The notes below the pieces were generated by a model. It ran no database searches. It was given only the letters and a program-made list of their open reading frames with translations, and was not told where the DNA came from. The position numbers and the translations under genes were made by a program. A stretch of 64,000 bases of DNA from Pseudomonas sp. GM18 (GTDB lineage: Bacteria > Pseudomonadota > Gammaproteobacteria > Pseudomonadales > Pseudomonadaceae). Shown one piece after another: positions 57,919 through 64,000 of the stretch. Position 1 is the stretch's first letter; each line of letters starts with the position of its first letter. The stretch spans positions 62,001-126,000 of the forward strand of contig NZ_AKJT01000001.1 in NCBI RefSeq assembly GCF_000282195.1, given 5' to 3'.

Positions 57919-59244
57919 ATGACCCGTATTCGCTACAAACGCCTGGTGGATCAGTTCGCCGGGAAGATTCGCAGCGGTGAACTGCCACCGGCCACGCAAT
58001 TGCCGACCATTCGCGCGTTGATGCAGCGCGAGCGGATTGCCCTGGCCACGGCGTTGCGGGTCTATCACGAGCTGGAAGCGATCGGCCTGGTGGTCGGCGA
58101 AACCGGCCGTGGCACCTTTGTGCGCGACACGTCCTTGCCACGCGGTCTGGGATTGGAACAGCAACCGCTGGGCGTCGGCATGGTGGACCTGACCTTCAAT
58201 TACCCGTCGGTACCCGGTCAGGACGAATTATTGCGCGAGGGTTTGCGAGCGATTGCCGCCTCCGGGGATATCGATGCGCTATTGCATTCCGCGCCTCAGG
58301 GCGGGCGGCCGCATGAACGGCAGACGGCGGCCCGGCATTTACGCAATCGGGACATTCGGGTGGGGGGCGATCAGGTGCTGATCGTCAACGGCGCCCAGCA
58401 AGGTCTTGCCGTGACGCTGATGGCACTGCTCAAACCGGGAGATATTCTGGCTCTCGACGCCCTCACCTACCCCGGCCTGAAAACCCTGGCCCAGGCCCAT
58501 CGGCTGGACCTCGAAGCCCTGCCGCAAATCGCCGGGCACACCGACCTCGACGCCCTGGAAGCGCTGTGCAAGCGGCGCCCCGTGCGGGCGCTCTACAGCA
58601 TGCCGACGATGCACAATCCGCTGGGCACGGTGATGTCCATCGCCGACCGTGAGCGCCTGGTGCAATTGGCCGAACGCTACGACTTTCTGATCATCGAAGA
58701 CGGCGCCTATGCCTTCCTCGCAGAACCGGCACCCAAACCGCTGTTTACCTTGGCCCCGCAGCGCACGCTGTATATCAGCGGCCTGTCGAAAAGCGTTGCC
58801 TCGGGCCTGCGCATCGGTTTCATCGTTGCACCGAAAGCGATGATGCCGGCGCTGGAACAAGCCATACGCGTGTCGACATGGAGCACCCCGTCGCTGACCG
58901 TCGCACTGGCCTGCCGCTGGATCGATAGCGGCGAAGTCGACAACCTCGAAGAGCAAAAGCGCCTGGACGCCCGGCAGCGACAGAACCTGGCTCGGCAAAT
59001 CCTGAAAAACTGCGAACTGATGGCGCATCCCGCGTCCTACTACCTCTGGCTCAGATTGCCCGAAGGCTTGCGGGCCGAAACGGTGGTTGCCGAGCTGGAA
59101 CGTAAAGGTGTGCAGGTGACCAGCGCCGATCCCTTTGCCACGACCACTCATGTGCCTCCTGCACTGCGGGTGGCCATGGGATCGATCAGCCTCGACGTGT
59201 TGAAGCGCGCCCTGGAAACACTGCGTGCAGTTGTGGACATCTGA
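57919..59244 (+). CDS. MocR-type transcriptional regulator (GntR HTH plus aminotransferase domain)
   Basis: A 441-residue protein. Residues 1-75 are a GntR winged helix (YKRLVDQFAGKIRSGELPPATQLPTIR and ALRVYHELEAIGLVVGETGRGTFV). The rest is a fold-type I PLP domain with the Asp/Tyr region IIEDGAYAFL and the PLP Lys in ISGLSKSVASGLRIGF. Such proteins sense amino-acid-like ligands with PLP and do not usually catalyse turnover. The gene is divergent from the LysE exporter with an 89-base gap, so it probably controls it. Its 3' end converges on an RsmX-like RNA gene. Confidence 0.88.
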   Translation: MTRIRYKRLVDQFAGKIRSGELPPATQLPTIRALMQRERIALATALRVYHELEAIGLVVGETGRGTFVRDTSLPRGLGLEQQPLGVGMVDLTFNYPSVPGQDELLREGLRAIAASGDIDALLHSAPQGGRPHERQTAARHLRNRDIRVGGDQVLIVNGAQQGLAVTLMALLKPGDILALDALTYPGLKTLAQAHRLDLEALPQIAGHTDLDALEALCKRRPVRALYSMPTMHNPLGTVMSIADRERLVQLAERYDFLIIEDGAYAFLAEPAPKPLFTLAPQRTLYISGLSKSVASGLRIGFIVAPKAMMPALEQAIRVSTWSTPSLTVALACRWIDSGEVDNLEEQKRLDARQRQNLARQILKNCELMAHPASYYLWLRLPEGLRAETVVAELERKGVQVTSADPFATTTHVPPALRVAMGSISLDVLKRALETLRAVVDI

Positions 59245-59264
59245 CGGACTTTTCTGACGCCCAT

Positions 59265-59377
59265 AAAAAAACCCGCCTAAGCGGGTTTCTCAAGACCATT
59301 ACGACATCCTGTCGGTAGCCATCCTGGCGTATGGTCGATCATCCGTGATCCTGAACACGTCCTGTGTTCAGTTGATG
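59265..59377 (-). ncRNA. rsmX: RsmX-like regulatory RNA, copy 1
   Basis: About 113 bases on the minus strand from near 59377 to a terminator (AACCCGC-loop-GCGGGTT followed by seven T). It has many GGA motifs, several in hairpin loops: AACACAGGACGTGTT, GCCAGGATGGC, GACAGGATGTC, and single-stranded CAGGATCACGGATGATC. This pattern sequesters RsmA/RsmE (CsrA-family) repressors, and the start CCATCAACTGAA fits RsmX of fluorescent pseudomonads. A -10-like TAATCT lies at 59383-59388 and a CTTACA half-site of the GacA box lies further upstream. Ends are estimated. Confidence 0.85.
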
Positions 59378-59471
59378 GATCCAGATTAAACACATCGATG
59401 AAGCTGCAAAAGACGACATATCAGCGGCTGCGTGTAAGCCATTGACCATCCAGCGCCTTAAAACAGCCCTT

Positions 59472-59602
59472 GTAGCAGCTGCCGAAGGCTGCGTTCGGCT
59501 GCGAAGCAGTCGTAGACCATACAACCACGGTGTACCTGAAAGACCGCAGCGCCTGAATTTGCGACTGCTTCGCAGCCGAACGCAGCCTTCGGCAGCTGCT
59601 AC
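59472..59602. repeat. Long inverted repeat (REPIN-like), copy 3
   Basis: GTAGCAGCTGCCGAAGGCTG and its reverse complement enclose 131 bases; the inner GCGTTCGGCTGCGAAGCAGTCG arm is also inverted. It is the third copy of the elements at 12129 and 44461 and sits between the two RsmX-like genes. Confidence 0.8.
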
Positions 59603-59644
59603 AGGTACGGGGACGGGAAATCGGTTGCAGTTTTCTGCAGACGA

Positions 59645-59758
59645 AAAAAAACCCGCCGAAGCGGGTTTTCCAAGACCATATCGACTCCCTGTCGGCAGCA
59701 ATCCTTGCTTATGGTCGATCATCCGTGACCCTGAGCACTTCCTGTGCTTCAGTTGATG
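59645..59758 (-). ncRNA. rsmX: RsmX-like regulatory RNA, copy 2
   Basis: About 114 bases on the minus strand, clearly related to the copy at 59265 (shared CCATCAACTGAA, CACGGATGATCGACCATA and terminator). GGA motifs: GCACAGGAAGTGC and AGCAAGGATTGCT in loops, CACGGATGATC and CAGGGAGTCG. The terminator is AAAACCCGC-CGAA-GCGGGTTTT with a T-run. A -10-like TAATCT is at 59764-59769, and upstream CTTACACGC and ATGTCGTCT match copy 1, suggesting shared GacA control. Ends are estimated. Confidence 0.85.
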
Positions 59759-59904
59759 GGGCTAGATTACGCTTCGGATCCAATCCGCAATAGACGACAT
59801 AGCTACTACCGCGTGTAAGACATTCGCCATAGCCGCCCTTCCGAATACCCTTAGACGTATCAACCATCATGGGCCGAAGCCGCGAATTTCGCGGTCTGCA
59901 GCCA

Positions 59905-60393
59905 TCAACCTCCCTGAAGATCGTGGGTCTTGGCGTTGTCCGTCAGAAACTGTTCGATATTGTTCATCTGCTCATCCCAGCCACGGCTGTCCATGCGGAA
60001 CGCCTTGAGCCTGCGCGACTGAGGAACGTGATCGAAACCGGACTCGACGACCGTCAACAACGTGCCTTCGTCCGTGTCTTCGAGTTTGAACGTCACCAGC
60101 GTGGTGGGCTCCTGGGAGTAATCGACTTCCGGTTCCACCGCATACGGGTGCCAGCGAAACGAAAACACCCGCTCCGGTTCGACCCGCTCTACCAGTACAT
60201 TCCACAACAAGTGCTCATAACCAGGATAAGTAATCTGCCCCTGGGTCCACTCGCCGGCAACAAAGCGTTTACCTTTGAGTGCCACGCCGAACCATTGCCC
60301 GAACATTTCGGCATTGGCCAGCATGCGCCAGACCCGCGAGCGCGGCGCCTTGAGCAGAACCTTCCTTTCGATGAAATCTGATGCTGGGTTCAT
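59905..60393 (-). CDS. SRPBCC / AHSA1-domain protein
   Basis: A 162-residue START/SRPBCC-fold protein of the activator-of-Hsp90 homologue (AHSA1) type. Typical features are the opening IERKVLLKAPRSRVWRMLAN, FGQWFGVAL, VERVEPERVFSFRWHPY, TTLVTFKLEDTDEGTLLTVVESGF and a closing helix with GWDEQMNNIEQFL. CAGGAGGT precedes the ATG. Such proteins bind small hydrophobic ligands; their role in bacteria is mostly unknown. In many genomes an ArsR regulator is paired with it, but none is seen here. Confidence 0.85.
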   Translation of the reverse strand: MNPASDFIERKVLLKAPRSRVWRMLANAEMFGQWFGVALKGKRFVAGEWTQGQITYPGYEHLLWNVLVERVEPERVFSFRWHPYAVEPEVDYSQEPTTLVTFKLEDTDEGTLLTVVESGFDHVPQSRRLKAFRMDSRGWDEQMNNIEQFLTDNAKTHDLQGG

Positions 60394-60601
60394 AAGTCAC
60401 CTCCTGTATTGAACAGTAGGCCCGTAAAGACCATAAGACCAACCTAAAAGTTGTATCAAACGGGTGCTGCAATCAACCGTACCTGAAATATTCGGCCTCG
60501 GTTTTGGGCATAAGTTCTGGGCTGAAAGTGCCTCGTTGCAAGCTGAAACCTCCATCTTCGCTACACTGCTGTTCAATTTTCATCACCACTGCGAGCCCAC
60601 C

Positions 60602-61003
60602 ATGTCCCCTCGTTTTCTCCTGGCGCTGACACCGCTGCTGTTCACCACCATGGCGCATGCCGTGGACTGTGCCAATGCGAACGACCAGGGCACCATGAAT
60701 CAGTGCGCTGCCGAGCAATACAAAGCGGCTGATAAAGAGCTGAACACGCTTTACCAGCAAATCACCAAACGATTGAAAGACAATCCCGATGCCAAGAAGC
60801 TGCTGGTCAGCGCGCAACGCAACTGGGTGGCGTTTCGTGATGCCGAGTGTGAGTTTTCGACCTCTACGGTGTCGGGTGGCAGTGTGTATCCGCTGATCTA
60901 CAGCCTGTGCAACACCAACCTGACCAAGGCCCGCGTCGAAACCTTCAAACGCTACCTCACGTGTGAGGAAGGCGATATGAGTTGTCCGGTGCCCGAGGCT
61001 TGA
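60602..61003 (+). CDS. LprI-like (DUF1311) secreted protein
   Basis: A 133-residue exported protein with a signal peptide (FLLALTPLLFTTMAHA). The mature part has the LprI/DUF1311 pattern: VDCANANDQGTMNQCAAEQY, a helix ELNTLYQQITKRL, SAQRNWVAFRDAECEF and paired Cys residues including the C-terminal CEEGDMSC. Some members inhibit lysozyme; most are untested. The start at 60602 places the signal peptide first; a longer open frame from 60464 lacks support. Confidence 0.8.
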   Translation: MSPRFLLALTPLLFTTMAHAVDCANANDQGTMNQCAAEQYKAADKELNTLYQQITKRLKDNPDAKKLLVSAQRNWVAFRDAECEFSTSTVSGGSVYPLIYSLCNTNLTKARVETFKRYLTCEEGDMSCPVPEA

Positions 61004-61026
61004 TACTGAGGTGTCCTTGAGGGCCT

Positions 61027-61064
61027 CTTCGCGGGCAAGTCGGATCGCCGACTTGCCCGCGAAG
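61027..61064. repeat. REP palindrome between convergent genes
   Basis: A perfect 17-bp stem (CTTCGCGGGCAAGTCGG) with a 4-base loop lies between the LprI-like gene and the amine dehydrogenase beta-subunit gene. It may act as a terminator for both, though there is no T-run. Confidence 0.75.
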
Positions 61065-61085
61065 GCACCCGCTCAGGTACCACGA

Positions 61086-62204
61086 TTACCGAACAAACAC
61101 CTGCGCCGTGGTAATCGCCATATCCCCACCCGGCATCTTGATGCTGCCAATCCGCTTCAGGCTGTCGGCATCGAAAATCGCCACATCGTTGAACGTCCCG
61201 GCCAGGTAGACCTTGCTGCCGTCCTTGTTGAAGGAAATGCAGTAGTAGGAGTGATCGAGCGTCGCTGCCTGCAGCATTTTCTTCTGTTTGATGTCGTACT
61301 TGGCCAAGCGATTGAGCACGCCGAACATCAGGTTCGGATCCTTGGGCGAGCGCATGCCGCTGAAGTAGATTTCCGTCAGCGGGCCGAAGTCGGTGGTTTC
61401 GGTCTTGCCGGTTTTCAGGTCGATGCTGAACAGCCCGTAGAGGTACTCGGCGGTGGCCGGGTCCTGCTTCTTGTCCTTGAATTTCGCGGCGGTGTAGAGC
61501 AGCGAGAAATCATGGCGATAGGTCTGCTGGTTCCACACGTAGAGCACGTCCGGCGCGCTGTAGTTGGCCCGTTTCCAGTGACGGCTGGGGATCAGCACGT
61601 CGAATTTTCCGGTGTTCACGTTCACCTTGTAGACGTCAGCCCCCGCCACATACAACGTGCCATCGTCACCGCTCTGCATGATGGTCAACTGCCGTGGTGC
61701 CGGGAAACTGCGCACGGGTTTGGCGTCCATGCCGGCGTCGGTCGCGTACACATCGAGACGCGGTTGCTGCACTTCGTAGCGATCATTGAGCATCAACGTC
61801 GGGTTGGCGACGGTGTACAGCTCCTTGCCGTCATGACTGAGGGTGAAGGCAAACATCGAGCGTGCTTTCTCCCCCGGTTTCTGCGTGATGCTGGCGTGGA
61901 ACACCTGCTTGCAGCTGTCCAGCTCGACACCGTAGACATCCGCGTAGTGGTTGTTCAGTACGTAAGCCGTCTTGCGATCCGGCGACAGTTGTACGGTGCC
62001 AGGGCCGAAGGCGTCCGGCATTTTGCAGGTCTTGAACAGGCTGTCGGTGGCCAGATCTATGACGTGCAGGTTGTTCGGATAATTGGTGGTCAACATGTAC
62101 TCGTGACCGGTTTGAAGTGCAGTGTTTTCATCGGCCAGAACGGTGAGCGAGCAGACGCTCAGGACGGCAAACGCGGCGAGGCCGCAAGCTTTAATACGAA
62201 GCAT
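61086..62204 (-). CDS. qhpB: Quinohemoprotein amine dehydrogenase beta subunit
   Basis: A 372-residue periplasmic protein with a signal peptide (ACGLAAFAVLSVCSLTVLA) and a seven-bladed beta-propeller pattern (LHVIDLATDSLFKTC, GTVQLSPDRKTAYVLNNHY, MFAFTLSHDGKELYTV, YYCISFNKDGSKVYLAG). The beta subunit joins the dihaem alpha subunit and the crosslinked gamma subunit in the enzyme that oxidises primary amines such as phenylethylamine. The start at 62204 has AAGGA ten bases upstream. It follows the gamma-subunit gene by 23 bases, in the usual order. Confidence 0.93.
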   Translation of the reverse strand: MLRIKACGLAAFAVLSVCSLTVLADENTALQTGHEYMLTTNYPNNLHVIDLATDSLFKTCKMPDAFGPGTVQLSPDRKTAYVLNNHYADVYGVELDSCKQVFHASITQKPGEKARSMFAFTLSHDGKELYTVANPTLMLNDRYEVQQPRLDVYATDAGMDAKPVRSFPAPRQLTIMQSGDDGTLYVAGADVYKVNVNTGKFDVLIPSRHWKRANYSAPDVLYVWNQQTYRHDFSLLYTAAKFKDKKQDPATAEYLYGLFSIDLKTGKTETTDFGPLTEIYFSGMRSPKDPNLMFGVLNRLAKYDIKQKKMLQAATLDHSYYCISFNKDGSKVYLAGTFNDVAIFDADSLKRIGSIKMPGGDMAITTAQVFVR

Positions 62205-62227
62205 GCTGGAATCCTTCATCAGTCCGA

Positions 62228-62551
62228 TCATTTGTCTTTTGGAAAGACAGTGCCGAGGTTGCGCCAGTTTTCGTTGGACGCCTGGGCATCCTTGTTCCAG
62301 TCCGGGTAGGTGCTCATCATGTCCGGCACCTGGGCCGGCCACCAGCACGGGTCGGAGCAGCCATAAAGATCGGCCTCCATCGGCTGGCACAGCGACGACA
62401 CACCACCAAAGGCGTCGATTTCCCAACCCGGGTCGGTGGTCGAGGCGCAGCCGGCGACGGAACTCATCGCCACCACTTCTTCGATACGGTTTTCAGCCGC
62501 GGCCTGATCGAGCTTCTGGGCTTTGTTGTTGATTGCCTTGAGATGTTTCAT
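62228..62551 (-). CDS. qhpC: Quinohemoprotein amine dehydrogenase gamma subunit precursor (CTQ subunit)
   Basis: A 107-residue precursor: a 28-residue leader ([16 protein letters not shown]...) and a 79-residue mature part, as in the known P. putida protein. All crosslink residues are present: Cys35-Glu44, Cys55-Asp61 and Cys69-Asp77 for thioethers, and Cys65-Trp71 for the cysteine tryptophylquinone cofactor (precursor numbering, offset 28 from mature). The radical SAM enzyme encoded just upstream makes the thioether links; a protease then removes the leader. One base separates it from that gene's stop, so they are translationally coupled. Confidence 0.96.
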   Translation of the reverse strand: MKHLKAINNKAQKLDQAAAENRIEEVVAMSSVAGCASTTDPGWEIDAFGGVSSLCQPMEADLYGCSDPCWWPAQVPDMMSTYPDWNKDAQASNENWRNLGTVFPKDK

Positions 62552-62552
62552 G

Positions 62553-63983
62553 TCAGTGAGCCTTGCGCGGAGTGATGTAGCTGCTGATAAACGCAGGGTT
62601 GTGAGCCATGATCCGGGTGTAGACCTCGATGCCGAAGTCGACCCAGTCACGCATCAGTTCGCAGTAGTGATAGGTCGGATGGGTCGGGTCGCCGTATCGG
62701 GCGTAGCTCTCGTGGTAACAGCCGCCGGAGCAGAGATTACGGATCTGGCAGTCCTCGCAACCGGTGTTGGTGCGGTCCAGGCGTTGTGAGAGGAAGTCAT
62801 TCAACTCAACCTGTTTCACGCCGCTGTGCACATTGCCGAAGGTCGGCAGGCTCGAACCGGTGAAGCGGTGGCACAGGTTCAATTCGCCCTTGTGATCCAC
62901 CGCCAGCATCTTCAGGCCCGCGCCGCATGGCAGGGCTTTTTTGTGGCCTTCATGGATGTCGGTGATCAACTGGTGCAGGTTGGAAAAACCGATGTTGCGG
63001 TGTTCCAGCGCCGCTTCCAGATACCGCCGACCGAGCTTTTTCATGTTGGCGAAGACGTCGATCAACTCGTCGCTGGTGAGGTTGAAACTGCTGATATCGC
63101 CCGAAGTCACGGGAGCAAAACCGACCTCGGCAAATCCCAATTCGTTGAACAGGTGATCCCAGATAGTCTCGACGTCGGTGACGCCGGTGGTCAGGGTCAC
63201 CCGCGCGCCCACCGGACGGCTGTTGTAGCGTGACAGCAGCATCTCGGCCTTGCGCCGCACCACGTCGTAGGTGCCCTGCCCGCCCACGGTGATACGGTTG
63301 CGGTCGTGCACGGTTTTCGGCCCGTCGATACTGACCGAGAGCCCGAAGCGATGGGCATTGAGGTAGTCCACGGTTTCTTCGGTGAGCAGCGTGGCGTTGG
63401 TGGTCATGACGAATTCGACAAACTTGCCCGCCTCGGCAAAGCGCTTTTCACAGTAGTCGACCATGTACTCGATCAACTTGCGATTGCTCAGCGGTTCACC
63501 CCCGAAGAACACTACGGTGAAGCGTTCTTCGTCCGGGGATTCGCGCAGCAGCATTTCCACCGACGCGACTGCGGTTTCGACGTCCATTTTTTTGCCGGCC
63601 GACGGCTTGTCGAGGTCTTCCTTGTAGCAGTAGGTGCAGCTCAGATTGCAGCCGGTGTTGACGTTGAGCACCACGGTATTGATCGCGGTGCGCTCGACCC
63701 GTTTGGTGCTGATGTCCGGGGTCAGTGGCGAGCCGTCGCTGACCAGCTCCAGCGAGATCAGCTCACGCAAGGTCTCGGTGATTTCTTCGCCGTTGAAGCG
63801 TGCGGCCAAGCGCTGGATCAGGTCGTCCGACGAACAGCCGGGACCGCGCAAGGTATCAATGATGGTGCCGGTCAACTCATCGCTGGCGAACAGCGAACTG
63901 CTGGGAATGTGAAACAGCATGCGGTCGGCATCGACGTGCACTTCGTGCAGATTACGCTCGACCAGATTCAAGATAGCGCCCAT
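62553..63983 (-). CDS. qhpD: Radical SAM/SPASM maturase forming gamma-subunit thioether crosslinks
   Basis: A 476-residue radical SAM enzyme. The SAM cluster motif is CNLSCTYC near residue 115, followed by [15 protein letters not shown] and LSVSIDGP typical of the core. The C-terminal SPASM region has Cys residues in [36 protein letters not shown] and HYCELM for auxiliary iron-sulfur clusters. It builds Cys-to-Asp/Glu methylene thioether links in the gamma precursor, in RiPP fashion. AGGAGG precedes the ATG at 63983. It is the first complete gene of the operon here; the alpha-subunit gene should lie beyond the right edge. Confidence 0.94.
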   Translation of the reverse strand: MGAILNLVERNLHEVHVDADRMLFHIPSSSLFASDELTGTIIDTLRGPGCSSDDLIQRLAARFNGEEITETLRELISLELVSDGSPLTPDISTKRVERTAINTVVLNVNTGCNLSCTYCYKEDLDKPSAGKKMDVETAVASVEMLLRESPDEERFTVVFFGGEPLSNRKLIEYMVDYCEKRFAEAGKFVEFVMTTNATLLTEETVDYLNAHRFGLSVSIDGPKTVHDRNRITVGGQGTYDVVRRKAEMLLSRYNSRPVGARVTLTTGVTDVETIWDHLFNELGFAEVGFAPVTSGDISSFNLTSDELIDVFANMKKLGRRYLEAALEHRNIGFSNLHQLITDIHEGHKKALPCGAGLKMLAVDHKGELNLCHRFTGSSLPTFGNVHSGVKQVELNDFLSQRLDRTNTGCEDCQIRNLCSGGCYHESYARYGDPTHPTYHYCELMRDWVDFGIEVYTRIMAHNPAFISSYITPRKAH

Positions 63984-64000
63984 GGCAAACCTCCTGTGCA

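Noticed and set aside
57830-58141. 104-codon N-terminal extension of the LysE protein
   Set aside because: It is Arg-rich and unlike the family, overlaps the divergent regulator gene, and a GTG with a Shine-Dalgarno at 57829 starts the protein at its signature.

Overview
The window looks like a fluorescent Pseudomonas chromosome, probably of the P. fluorescens group. GC is high, REP/REPIN-type palindromes are scattered through it, and most of it is a pyoverdine locus with the sites expected for the iron-starvation sigma factor PvdS (TAAAT-N16-CGT). No rRNA, tRNA, CRISPR array or insertion sequence was seen. All functional calls come from reading the sequence by eye; no database search was run.

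Positions 1-46700 form the pyoverdine locus. It starts with the 3' end of the efflux gene opmQ, then pvdP (minus strand) divergent from pvdM-pvdN-pvdO-pvdE (plus strand), with a PvdS-type site facing each way. Directly after pvdE is a one-module terminal NRPS (C-A-T-TE). fpvA, the receptor gene, lies on the minus strand, followed by three translationally coupled NRPS genes (15177-44283, minus): C-A-T-E-C-A-T-E-C-A-T, then C-A-T-C-A-T-E-C-A-T-C-hydroxylase, then interface-A-T. A type II thioesterase (pvdG-like) and a divergent SCP2-cupin gene share a second bidirectional PvdS-type promoter region. Specificity codes read by eye suggest the side chain D-Ala, D-(basic or acyl-hydroxyornithine), Ala, Gly, D-Ser, Ala, threo-beta-hydroxy-Asp, unknown residue. 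The terminal module is on the other strand, beyond fpvA, but appears to belong to the pvdM operon.

Positions 46700-52230 hold an MFS transporter and then idi, methyltransferase 1, a 74-codon ORF, a methyltransferase remnant, methyltransferase 2 and a class I terpene synthase. This layout matches C-methylated homoterpene clusters (sodorifen/chlororaphen type). It is the most unusual system here.

Positions 52230-61080 are mixed accessory and housekeeping DNA: small hypothetical genes, an epoxide-hydrolase-like enzyme, a GlxA-type regulator divergent from an isonitrile-hydratase-like gene, an ABM-like protein, a LysE exporter divergent from a MocR regulator, two tandem RsmX-like regulatory RNAs around a REPIN, an AHSA1/SRPBCC protein and an LprI-like protein.

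Positions 61086-63983 (minus) hold three genes of the quinohemoprotein amine dehydrogenase operon: the radical SAM crosslinking enzyme, the gamma-subunit precursor and the beta subunit. The alpha-subunit gene would lie just past the right edge.
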